A program made the translations under genes and the position numbers. The notes beneath the pieces are model-generated. The model was given only the letters and a program-made list of their open reading frames with translations. It was not told the DNA's origin and made no database searches. This document shows positions 23,201 through 35,000 of a stretch of DNA of 64,000 bases, piece by piece (within the stretch, counting starts at the first letter, position 1; each line of letters opens with the position of its first letter). The stretch comes from Serinus canaria (lineage: Eukaryota; Chordata; Aves; Passeriformes; Fringillidae). The DNA lies in contig NC_066327.1 of NCBI RefSeq assembly GCF_022539315.1, positions 15,168,995-15,232,994 of the forward strand. Direction: 5' to 3'.

Positions 23201-26200
23201 TCTGGCTGGACTTTTTCGCTGAGCCCTTGTGTCCAAGCAGGAGAGTTCTCAGAGAGTGGCAGCGCTGGGGTTAAACCCTGCTGCAGCCCTGCCTTGGCTT
23301 GTGTCACTTAGCAGGAGAGAGACAGAAAAACCACCAAGGAAATGCTGCAAAAAAAACAAAAAGAAAGGTCTTAGGCACTGCACAGGGCAAGGAGTGGATG
23401 GGGAGGGTGCAAGGTTTTCTTTCAAAGCTATTAAAGTTTGATTATTATGAGCGGAGGGAAATATTTATCACCTTGTCTTTATTTCTCCTCATTTCATCAA
23501 GGTAAAGTGAGATTTTTGGTGGTTTTCTGTCAGAGATAAGGGTGACCATGCTCATTGTGAGGATGAAAAATCTGCTCAGCAGTTACCATTACACAGACAC
23601 AGGGCTGCAAGGCTGGAAGCTTTGGCAGCAGAAAACTTTGCAGCAGCTTTTTGTTCTCAAGTTAATTTATGCTACAGGCCTCGAAGACAATAATTCTCTG
23701 CAGTGCTCACTTTGCAATGCAGAAAGGAAAGTTTCTTTAATTAAAATCACCTCAGAGACTTTCCTGGAGGCCCCAGTGTCATCAGGGCTGCCAGAAGCCT
23801 TCAGTGGCAATTTGTGAGGTCCCAGCCAAACCTCTTGAATCTGCAGCATCACATTTCAGGAGATCACAGCTGTTTGCACTGCAACTGCACATCCCAGCAG
23901 CTGGATCCTTCCTAACCCCAAAGCTTTTCTTACATTTTGTCCTACTCCACAGCATCCTTTAAACCCCCTGGCATTCCTTGGGAATCTGGAAGCCCTCACT
24001 AGCAGGCACCTGTGCTGTCAGAACTCTGCTTTGCACATGCAGCACCCTGCACAAATTCCTGGGCTCTCAGACTCTCAAACTGAGTGTTTTCCATCAGGTC
24101 TAGAGCTGTGAATACATTTTATGGCTACTGAGACCCTGCTGGGGCTGAGTTCCACCAGTCTGAGATTTGGCCTCGCACAAAGAGCTCCAGAGCCCAGCTG
24201 GGCACAAAGGCTCAGGAGGATCCTGTGCCTGACAAGCACAGCGTGGGAAGAGTCCAGAATGACTAAAGAGCCATTTGCCAAGGAATTGCTGGTTTTCATG
24301 GCTGCCCCAGAGCAGAAGGATCCCAGCTGACGTCTGTGAGCACAATCATTTGACCCAGCCCACAGACACAGATGGGGACTCGGGAACACACGCCAGATCT
24401 GCTCAGGAGGCAGATGGAGATGGAATTCAATGATAGCAGCTAACTCTCTCTGAACACAGAGCTGGGAGTCAGCTCTGCATAGCCTGAGATTCAAAGCAGG
24501 GAACTCTCAGCTTTTGGAGGCATTTGTCAAAGGAAATGCTGGGAGATTCAGACACTGCTCCATTTTCACCTGCAGCAGGAGGAGCTGGGCACTCGTGGCT
24601 TGGGCTGGATTTGCAGCTTTTCTTGCCTCAGCTGCTCAGTGAAGCATCACCCCAGTGGCTGCTCTGCTGCTTAATGCTGCAGTGGCAACAATAAATATCA
24701 CCCTAAAAGCAAGTGGCTTATTTAAGGAAAAAATGGAAGGAAAAAAAAAAAAGCAGTCTAAAATGTAAAGTGTGGCCTTTTTGCACCCGAGGCACAATTT
24801 AGGCCAGTTTAAAGTGCACTACAGGACCTCTCCATCATAAGAGTCTCAACCCCTCTTTCTGTTGTGTTCAAGACACCCTTAATGGAAAGGAATTTCACAT
24901 TTTTATGGCCAACTCCAGATATTTTAATGGAGGACTTTGTACAGCATTTGCTGGGCTGCCTGGGAAGGTGGGATGGGAGCTCAGTTATCAGCTAATAAAT
25001 TGTCCTAATGCTCCTGCTGTCCCTCTGTCCCTCAGGGGAGGGGGCAGGTTGTGGAAAAAGCTGTTTGCTCCAACAAACCCGAGCAGAGAAAGGGTTCTTT
25101 GAGGTCAGGCCCCACTTTTGCCATCCCCACAGCACTGCACAGAGGGCCCAGCTGAAAGGAAGCACATTGGATATAGGATATTGGATATAGGAATATCAGG
25201 GAGAAGCTGTTGAGTGAATAAAGCCCCTCTGAGATGTACAAAACAGGACAGAACTGGCAATTATTTTTGGCCATTATTTTTCCCTAGAAAGGTCCCTTTC
25301 TGAAGCACACTCCTTGCTGTCAGAGATTTTAACTCCTGAGAGAATCATGACCTGCTGCTGAGCTCCTTTGCCAGCCCCAGCCCCTCTGGGGTTTGTCCAG
25401 CCTGGCTGGGAGCTCCTTGCAGCAATTCCCATATTCCAGGAGTGGATGAGTTGATTTTTTTCAGGTTGCTTTGTGCCTTTTCCAGCTCAGCACCCCAGCT
25501 CTGGAGCTCTTTACCCAGCTCCCCTCACCAGCAGGAAGGAGCTGGTGCCCTCAGCAGTGCTGTAAATCAGAGATTTCATCTGGAATTAACACAGCCCCCC
25601 CAGATAAATCAGTCATAGGTAGCAGATTTACCTGAAATTGTGTGATATTTATCTCAGAACAAATACTTCTACTCTGACATCAGTATATTGCTTTGAATTT
25701 ATGTTGGTTTAAAAGCTCTGCAGTAATTAATGGGCCTAATGGGAATTGTACCTTGATTTTTCTTTTTCCTGGAGGTTTATTCATTCCCTTCCTTTATTCC
25801 TACTGCTCAAGATCTGCACAGGCTTCTGAATAATTTGTATTTGTTATGTTGCAGTGATATAGGATCAGCAGGGAACATCAAGAAGAAACACTGACATGAA
25901 TTTTCATCAGAATTAATAAATGTATAATGCATTTCTTAGCCTTTTTTTTTTTTAATAGAACTATATGTCAGAGCTTGCCTGTTTGTGGAGTTAGGTGAGT
26001 GGAAAATGAAGAAAATGAGATTTTCCCCTTTGTGTCTTTCTTTCTAACAACAATTCAAGTGAAACAGTTCATATTTTTCTTTTCTGCTTGGGACCCAGGT
26101 ATGCACAAAGTGGAACATTTCTCCTAATCTCTAAACAGGAAGGTAAAAGGATTAATACAAATAAATTCCCTGAGAAAGAATTACAGGGTCTGAAATATTC

Positions 26201-26334
26201 AAAAATCTCCATCCAATTACAGACCAATTGTAGTTTCCTTTTAGAGACTCACCAAGGGTCAAGAACTGTATTGCCACAAAATAGGAGTAATTTTTCTTAT
26301 TCACTTTTGTTTGCTTCCTCAACAGAACAGGATT
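23201..26334. other. Unique non-coding sequence, no gene seen
   Basis: No repeat family or convincing frame. Minor features are poly-A near 24739, a GGATATAGGATATT doublet near 25170 and poly-T near 25941. Confidence 0.55.
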
Positions 26335-26722
26335 ATGGTATTTTTTGGGTTTTCAGGACAAAGGAGGAATTGAGAATCCGGCTTCATGTTCTTAGAAGGC
26401 TAATTTATTATTTTATATTCCTGTATTATATAAAAGAGTGCTGTACTAAAGGATAGAGAAAGGGTGCAGAGAGAAGGCTTTGCAAGGCACTAATGAAAAC
26501 CTGGGGACTGACTCTTCAGAGGTTGACACAGCTGGACTGAGATTAAAAACAATTCATTAATTAAAAACAATTAACATGTTAGATAAAAAAAATTCATACT
26601 ACATTTTACAACAACAAACACAAGAAAAGCAATGAAAGAATTATTATTTTCGTTTCCCTTTGGAACTTCTCAGCTTCCCAGGAGGAGATCCAGGGCAAGG
26701 GGATTTTTCCAAAAATCTGACA
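26335..26722 (-). mobile_element. Solo-LTR-like element, diverged (same family as 54920-55327)
   Basis: Shared landmarks in order with the element at 54920 are TTCTTAGAAGGCTAATTTAT, GAGTGCTGTACTAAAGGATA and the CTTCTCAGCTTCCCAGGAG block, ending near TCTGACA. On minus the AATAAAT next to the AGCC block would be the LTR polyadenylation signal. The middle is rich in ATTAA repeats and no target-site duplication is visible, so it is older. The left boundary is approximate. Confidence 0.75.
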
Positions 26723-27194
26723 GCAGCCCAGGACTGTCAGGGGTAGTTTCATTCTTCTTGGGCTGTCAATGACCTTTGTTTTGGGGTGGCTGCTCTCCTG
26801 CTCTCAGCCTGCACACGTGGGAGGCAGTTTGGTGCTGGCTGGGCATTTAGGGTCAGTGCCAGCCCCCTGGACAGTGCAGGCTGCAGATCCTGCAGGATTC
26901 TGGACACATTTCCCTCTGTTTGTTGCACTGGGGTTTTCACAGAACCCTGCAGCTCCTGCCACTCCTCGGTGGGACAAATCCCAGAGGGGTTCCTGGAGGA
27001 ATGGGGAGTTCTGCAGGGTTTTGGCTCAGACATTTCCCTGCTGCTCTCCCCCCTGGTGCCCTAACCTGCAGCTCAGGTGAGCAAAGCCCCCCAGAGCAGA
27101 GCTGGAGCTCTTTATGTGCTCAGGTGTCACAGCTCAGTGATGGGACCTGGCTGCTGACAGCCTGGGGCTGGATATAATGCAGCAATCCCCCCAA
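26723..27194. other. GC-moderate unique sequence
   Basis: It holds an exon-like stretch: GTTTTCACAG at about 26932-26941 and CAGCTCAG|GTGAGC at about 27075, with two frames open between. Two open frames in GC-rich DNA argue for chance. Confidence 0.4.
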
Positions 27195-27498
27195 TTTACA
27201 CTTCCCCTCTATTATTCTTAATATTAGATCAAATATTTATTTTAAAATAAACATTTTAAAATAAAATATTATAAATAATAATAAAATAAATTATATATAA
27301 TCTAATTAATATTATATAATTAATAATATATTATTAATATTAATAATATATTAATTAATTATTAATATTATATTAATATAATTAATTTTATATAATTATA
27401 AATAAAGTAAAATAAAATAAATATTTTAAAATAAAATATTATTTTTTTATTTTACACTTCCCCTCTATTATTCTTAATATTAGATCAAATATTTATTT
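27195..27498. repeat. 48-bp perfect direct repeat flanking AT-rich DNA
   Basis: A segment starting TTTACACTTCCCCTCTATTA occurs identically at 27195-27242 and 27451-27498, 256 bp apart. The sequence after copy 1 and before copy 2 also shares TTTTAAAATAAAATATTAT. This fits a tandem duplication of about 256 bp whose AT-rich interior has since drifted. Confidence 0.9.
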
Positions 27499-27863
27499 AA
27501 AATTTTATTTTATAAATTTTATAGATCAAATTTTTATTTTCTCATATCACGTCCCTTAAAATAGACACCATGAGATAAAATCTCCACAAAACAAGTATTT
27601 CAGTAGCCAAATCATCCAGAAACACTTCACCTAATCAGTGTAAAAATGCAGTAAACCATGGTGCAGCTCATTTTTTTGTACAAAAAAATTTCTTAACCCC
27701 CCCTAAAAATAAACTAAATAAATTAAATAAATAAACTAAAAATATAAAAATATAGCTGTCATTGAGAGCTATAGCCAAAGAAATTAACACTATTTTAATT
27801 ATAATATAATATGATATGATATAATATAAAATGATATGATAATGATATAATATAAGAATGTAT

Positions 27864-27960
27864 GAATAATATAATATAATATAATATAATATAATATAAT
27901 ATAATGTAATGTAATGTAATATAATGTAATATAATGTAATGTAATATAATATAATATATA
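27864..27960. repeat. (ATAAT)n pentanucleotide microsatellite
   Basis: About 19 units with interspersed GTAAT variants, flanked by imperfect units from about 27800. Confidence 0.95.
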
Positions 27961-28179
27961 TATAATATAATTAGTATTTTGATAATATAATTAAATAATA
28001 AACTTGAACAGTATTAATATTATTGCTATTAATTAATTATTATAATAATTTTATTACTCAGGATAATATCTCTTCTACTACTATTTTTATTATTAATTAT
28101 TACTAATCGTTATTATTAATTACTGTTATTATTTATTATTATTTAATATTATGAAGCAAGAGAGGAGAGGATGGCAGAC

Positions 28180-28252
28180 AGGAGAGGAGTGTCCAAGGAC
28201 TGACTGGGTGCTCTTTAAGCACCCAAACCATCCCATAATTCTGTGATTCCTA
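28180..28252 (+). mobile_element. Probable CR1 LINE tail fragment
   Basis: ACCCAAACCATCCCATAATT followed by CTGTGATTCCTATTCC resembles a CR1 3' terminus. Only the tail is recognisable. Confidence 0.5.
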
Positions 28253-31200
28253 TTCCTCAATTTCTTCAGTCAATTCAAGAACTGCTGGGTTTATATTTCA
28301 GGAAAGAAGCTGAGGTTTTATATTATGTAAAACCTTCAAAGGGAAGGATGGGGAAGATTTCCTGGGACACAGGTGTTTTGAATTTATATATATATATATA
28401 TTTATTTGCTTATTTATTTATTTATATAATGGAGATTTCTACAGTTCACAGTATAAATATTGATACTGACTCGCATATTTGCATTTTACATCGGAAATTA
28501 CAAATGTTGTATATTTACACAATAAACGGAGTCGATGTATTTATATTTATATTTAAATATAAAATAGAAATATATCTACTGTAAACATGGCACTTGCCCC
28601 AGGCTCTTTGCATCCTTTCAGAGCTCTTTTTCTCTGATTTTTCCTTTACTTTGTGGTTTCTCCTGCAGGTGTCTCACAGTGCTGCTGTCTCAGGCCTCAC
28701 TGGTGCCTTCCTCAGTTTCTCTCATTTCCCCCAATCTCTCACATCTGATATAAATCTTGTTTGCTCACAGGAATTCTGGCAATTTGCTTAAGGGAAGGTG
28801 TTTAAATGTGCCTCAAGGAGCTGGCAGAGCTTCTGCAGAGTCTATAAATTAGTTTTATATGATCCCACCCTGGCTGCAGAATTATCCTGACTTCGCCCTT
28901 ATGGCTCAGCCCAGTTCTTTCACAGCCAGTTAAATTTAGCAAGTCCTGACATCAGTCATGAATATTTCTAAAACTCATCATGTGAAATCTTCTTAGCATA
29001 TAAAATGCAAATCTGTGAGATCATTTTTATTGTTAAGGTTGCTGTCTACATCTGAATAATGCACTTGGGTTGACTGAACGATATAAAAATCCATTTATCT
29101 TTATTCCAAAAAATATGGGAGAAGCTGAGTTGACTGAATGTGATTTTCTGCTTTGGTTTAGCCTGATCTCAAAATCAGCTGGCTTCCAGCACTGCCATAA
29201 ATCAGGAACAGCACTGCTGACTTCCAGGCAGACAAAGCCATGTGAAATATCCAAGAAATAGCTCAACTGCACTCAGAACTTTTTCACAAGTGCTCTGTTC
29301 TAAACCAGAGCCGCTGTAATGGAGTTGGGAGGGCTTCAAGAACTGCTCTGCTCTACCTCCTGCCTGGTAATATTTATGTGCCTTATAAATTTAATATTCT
29401 TTTTTTCATGAAAAGAAATAATGTGCCCACAATGAGGCCAAATGGTGCAACTCCTGCCTTTGGTCCATGGAGTCACTGTCTCAGGGACTTGAAAAATCAG
29501 ATGTAGCCTGACACCCCCATGCTATCCATGCTGGAAAGCACATTTCCAATGCAAATTCTGTGTGGCAGAATTAACAGATGTAGCCTGTAGTAACGCTTGG
29601 TTATAAATGTTAAATCTAAATGCAGACTGTGTGTTTAGTTATTACAGAAAACATAATTTGGTGTAGTGCAGAGAACTGGCTTGCAGGATGTGGCTGAGGT
29701 GTCAATTCTCAGGAGTTCAGGGAGGGTGTGCACAAATTGGGTGTTATGAATAGGAAGTCAGAAGGTGCTTTAAGAGCTCTGGGTGAAACTGAAAGGAAAA
29801 TGCAAAATATTTCTGTTTGTAGGGTTTCTCATGAAATGCACACCCAGTCATCACAGCTCACCACCTTGGTCTCTGTGAAGAGAGATGGAGCCTCCAGCAG
29901 TTTTCTTTAAGCTTGTTTTAATCCTCCCAATTTGTCTGGCAACTGCCTGGATTCAGTTCTGGATTTGGTAAAGGAAAGGAGATCATTAGCAGAACAGGTG
30001 GGACAAAGCCCTTGAGATTTGTTTGTGGAACACACATGGGGTAAGTTTCTCACCATCGATGTTGGCAGTGATGTTTCCAGGCTTTATGGATATTTCCAAG
30101 ATTTATGGAAGCCTGTTCTGTTTCTAAGGTGACACTGACAGGCATTGCTTTGGTTTTTATGACACATCCCCCCAAATCCTTGAGATTTAGTTGGTTTAAT
30201 ATTACAGGCAGATTCTCATGGTGTCCCTAACGTGGAGGGTATTTCTGAGCAAGAACAACCAAGTCTGTGCTTGTAAATTATTTTAGGTTTGCTTAACCTT
30301 GGAGGGAGGGTGAAAGGGGGAGGCAAAGTTGTTCATGCTGAGCCACACTGACAGTCAGGCAAATAAAATTTATTTGCCTTCCCCTCATTTAAGATTTCCC
30401 CAGCTGCCTCCACCAACTCTCCCTCATTCTGTTTTTCATATTTCATCTCTAGTTATAATCTTACTCTGAATGACAACATTAGCTTTCTAAACTACTCAGC
30501 AATATCAGTTTCCCCCCAAAGACTTCCCTGAGGCTGATTTGTAGAGGCTGCACTTGTCTCTCTATTTCTTTTTCCTCAGCCTCACATTGAACAATGCTCT
30601 CACTAATGACATTTCCCCAGCAATGATGCACCAGGGAGAAGCACAGAACAAGAAGCAGGAATGATGAATACATTCCAAATGGATGGAGGAGGAAGTGCTA
30701 CAACCATAAAGATGGAGCACTGGGCTGGGACATGCTTAGATAAATCAGGCATGACATTGTACAGGGCATTTCTGCACTCCTGCAAAGAAAAGCCAAGCCC
30801 AAGCTTGCAAGATGGGTCAGTGTCTGTCTAGACAGCCTGATTTAAAAGCCTCAGCTAAAAGAAAAGACTGACAGAAAATCAGGATGGAAAGGCAATAAAC
30901 CATTTCCTGTGGGGAGAGCAGGTGATGTGCAGAGGGAAGGTCAAAGTTGGGCAAACCCAGGCATTAGAAAACTCCTCCATCAAGCCATAACCCCAGCTTC
31001 TCCTCCTCTGAGTTTCCTGGCTGTGTCCTCATGGGTGAGTTCCTTCTCTCCTCTGCCTGATTGCTCAGAGATTCACCCTGGATTCCCAAATCTTTTTAAA
31101 GGCAACCAGAAAGGCCACACTTCCACTGGAGCCTCATCCAGACCTGCCTGTGCTCCTTGCCTGCTGTTGATGTTTGTCCCACAGCCCAGCCCCTAAAACC

Positions 31201-31960
31201 AGACCCTCCTCCTTCCATCCTTGGGAGTAAAGTGTCATAGTTGAGGCAATTGGGACTGAAAGTGGATGTGGAGGCAGGGAGGGAACATCCCTGAGCCCCA
31301 GGAGCATCCTCAGGGATCAGACCCAGCGTGCCTGGGGGAGAGCAGCCAGGGCCCTTTTCTGATCACCAGGCTGCAAGAACAGTGAGATAATCTGTAAATG
31401 CAAAATTCTGCAATCAACCAAATTACCACAAGCTCCATGCCAAGCCATAATTAATGGTAATAACAAAAAAGAAATGATCTGCTTGGAAAGGTGAGTGCTT
31501 AATACCTGCAGCAGAGGATAATGGCAGAGAGATATTCCATTTTAGGGATTCCTGGCCACAACAATCTGAGTTTGAAAATGTGAGTGTGGAAGTTTTGTAA
31601 AGCAGATGCTGTGTGTCAGCTCACACTCCTCTGGAAAAATCTGCTTTTGTTTAAGCTCTGCCCCCTTCCAGTGGCTGAAATGGTGCCATTGCCCAGCTGG
31701 TGCAGTCACTCCTGCCTTGGGGGTTAACTGGGACCACAAAAGCCTGAAGTGCTGATTGCTGGGTGATAAATAGGTCTGAATTTTCTCCTTCCTACAAGCT
31801 CGTGGTTCCAGCTTCCTCTTTCCTTCATCCCCCTTCCCAATTCCCAGACTGAGCCTCTCAGGGCTCTGTGGTGGGAGGTTGTTTTGAAGCAAGGCTGTGC
31901 AGCAGCTCCAGATTCTGCAATCCTTCCTTCTCATCACAAAATACCCAAATGTTTTTTCAC
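28253..31960. other. Unique non-coding sequence, no gene seen
   Basis: A TA run lies at 28387-28402 with AT-rich sequence around it. The rest is ordinary, and the stretch 28920-29030 is AT-rich and could be conserved. No protein family was recognised on either strand. Confidence 0.55.
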
Positions 31961-32030
31961 AGAGTGGCTGAAAATAAAGTTAAAAAAAAAAAAAGAAAAA
32001 AAAGAAAAAAAAGAAAAGAAAAAAAAAAGA
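31961..32030 (+). repeat. AATAAA followed by long A-rich tail
   Basis: AATAAA at 31973-31978 is followed four bases later by about 49 bases of A with G interruptions. This arrangement is what a reverse-transcribed polyadenylated transcript would leave, but the upstream sequence is not recognisable as a gene copy and no flanking duplication was found. Confidence 0.6.
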
Positions 32031-35000
32031 GAGCTGGCAATGAGAATTGGCATAAAGATACACTTTGAACTCTTATTGCATAAACACTGAGAGTAGTCAT
32101 GGCTAATGGAAGCCAGAAACCACAGCTTGGTGCAGCAGCCTAAATTTGGAGGGTACAATTATGGTCAAAAAATCTAAACAGCCAAATAAATCCCACCCCC
32201 CCCCCCCCCAATGACCTGGACTGTGAGGACTAAGAGGCTGAATTTCAACCTTTGTGTAATGATTGATTGAAGTATTTTTGGTCATAGAAACGTGGCTCCC
32301 TGTTTGAAGCCCCAGTGTTCCTCCACAGCAGCCTGGAGCTGTGAGCTTCAGAGAGCTGAACCATTCCTCCACGTTATTATTTCAGAATACTGAAAAAGCA
32401 GATGCTGCAAACAGAACAGATCCATGGCCAGGCATTTTGGTACCTTCCTGTCCATCATTTAATGGATTTAATAAATATCAAGTGTAGGCTGAGGATGCCA
32501 GTCTCCATCTTCTCCATTTATGCAAAACAAACAAAATCTTAAAGGAAGAATTGAAAGAAAACCCTGAAGTGTGGAGGTTTAGAGCTCAGGACTTGTTGAG
32601 TTTGGGGTGTTCTGGTGTACAACCAACCCTTGGTCATCCCCCTGCTCTGAATAATTTCCAACTCTACCAGCAGGGCAGATATTGAGAGAACAATAGGGAC
32701 AAAGGTGACTGCCCCCAAATAAAGTTGTCAGATTGGAAGTGTTTGATTTTTATTTTGATGTCTCTAACCTGATAAAGAGTGGAATTTCATGGCCCTGGGG
32801 GCTGTGTGTGCAGCAGTCACTGCATGCCCTGTGTGTGGAAATAAACATCCCACCTTGGAAAGCCAAAAATGCTCCCTGGCAGGTTCAAGCCCCACCACAC
32901 CTGGAAGGAGCAGCTCAGGGGTGTTTGACACCCACTGCAGCAATATTCCTCTGGCCATGCTGCTCCTGGCCCTTCCACAACCAGGAGGGCAGTGAGGGAT
33001 CTCTCCCTGTCTGCTGGGGAAAGCAGCAGATTCTTTGGGTGAGGATTATTTAGGATTATTTTCAGCCTAGAACTCTTTTGTGTCTTGAAAAGCAGCCCCA
33101 AGTGGCTGGGCAGCATTTCTAGTGTAGCCAGCACTGCTGATAAATATCTGGTGATGGAAATCAGTGGGAGCAACTGGGAAACCTCTGTTTGCATGTTCAG
33201 GCACCTTTTGGTTCTAAATGCATAAAGTCATCTCTGATGGGTGTAATATTAAAGCAGTTTTCTAGAGGACTCCAAGGTTATATTCATTTTCCACAGAGAT
33301 CCAAACTCTTCACTCCCAGTGAGAGATCTATAAACATGAGAAATGTCCCATAACAAACCAAGGATCCTTTATAAACAGAAAAATAACTTCAGCTGGGACT
33401 GCAACTGAAGGAAATAACCAGGCTGTTTCCAGCAACCTTTACTGTTACTAACAGAGCTTCACTTCTGTGCTTTTACCTTCTGCTGCTCTGGGAGCACATC
33501 ATTGTCATTGCTTTTCAAATGCTCCTGCTGCAGCTGGATTATTTTCCACGAGTTTTCTTCCTCTGTTAAATTGGTGGCTCAGAAGGTTCCAGATCTCAGC
33601 TCAGCCCCTGCTTTCTCTGCTTCTCTGCATCCTTCTGCAAGGTGATATTTAAATGTCCTCTGGAAGGGTGACAGACTGCACTTCACTGCCCAAAACCAGA
33701 AGGAATTTCCCTGATCCTTCCCAAATTCCACGTTTTAGATGTATTTTAAATGTGTTTCTCCTCCCTCTGTCAACTGATTGCCTTCTGTGGTGAATTTTTT
33801 ACCCCCTGTTTCCATTTGATTTATCCTAATAGGATAAAAGCTTTTAAAGGTAACTTTCAATTCACTGATGGATAATGGCAAACAGGTTATTACAAAAATG
33901 ACTTAACAGATATTGCCAATTTCTTTTTTTTTTTTTCCTTTATGTTTATCTACAGAGGAAAGCTATTGCACAGCAAGGCAGAACATGAATTTAAAGCAAA
34001 GTAACTGCTTCCCATTAGCTTCCCACAAGGATCCTGTCACCCTGCACACAGGTTTCACTTAACCCACTCCCAAATTCATCTGAGTAAACTTGTGCAAATG
34101 GATCCTTGCTATGAAATCTTGTCCACATTGAGGAATAAATGCAGAAGTGCTTTCCAAGCTCCTTTCCAAGACTTTATGCACTTTGCTGGTCCCCTCTGCA
34201 GAGGTACCAGAGCACCTGTGAGTTTATTATGTATTCATTCTCCAACAGCCCTGTGTGCTTCCCAAGGCTGTGCAGGAGGGCTGGGCTAGAGGAGAGAGGT
34301 GAATTTATTTTCCCAAATCCAAAGCTGGTTTTGTCCCTGCTGGGCCTCCTTTGTCTGCAGGAGCTCCCAATCCTGTCTGCTCCACCAGAATCCCATTTCT
34401 CCTCCATTCAGGTGTGACTCAGCTGCAGCACAGCCCTGCTGGCTCTTGCAAGCTGAAGTTGTTATTTCCTGGCCATGTGATGTTTGTGTTAATTCATCTT
34501 CTCATTTGCATTCAGTGAAAGTAGAGGAAGAGCTCAGTGATGTGTTTTGATTCAGATCCTCAGGGTTTTGTTGTTCTTGGGTATGTAAGTCCCATGGCCT
34601 TTAAATAACTTGAGAATCTTCTTTTTTTTTTTTTTTTTTAGGAAAATATTGAATAGCCTGTTTTAAATAACTTGTGTTCCCCCTGCCTGCTCCTCTCTCA
34701 GAGGAATTGCATTTGCATAGAAAGAGGATTCCTTAAATAAAGGCACAAAATGTGGGTTTTGAGCAGGAGGAAGCTCAGCAGCCAGAACTGACATTAGGAT
34801 TGAGCACTGCCCTTCCTGCTGAACCACAGACCAAGTCAAAGCTCCACAGCATTTTTGCTGAACATCAGAATTAAATGGAGTTTAAATCACACATGGATCC
34901 ATTTATTCACTTGCCATACTCTGAGCAGAGGACTCCAAAGCCCTTCCACCCTCCTGCCTGGTGTCTGAGACATCAGCCAGGTCTGATCTGATCTCTTGGA

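Larger units (their letters stand above)
27195..28162. repeat. Extreme AT-rich low-complexity block
   Basis: About 970 bp of almost pure A and T, with palindromic ATTAATAT clusters (27290-27400), a duplicated 48-bp anchor and an ATAAT array. It could unwind easily or form cruciforms and is a likely trouble spot for assembly. No gene lies within it. Confidence 0.9.

Noticed and set aside
22604..23236. 210-codon minus-strand frame
   Set aside because: It runs through the reverse complement of a CR1 tail and a CAG run, so it is a repeat artefact.
26942..27075. Exon-like stretch between GTTTTCACAG and CTCAG|GTGAGC
   Set aside because: Two frames are open in GC-rich DNA next to an old LTR, and neither peptide is recognisable. 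Splice-like signals this good occur by chance.
32881..32910. GGTTCAAGCCCC resembling a tRNA B box
   Set aside because: No matching A box or cloverleaf stems at the expected distance.
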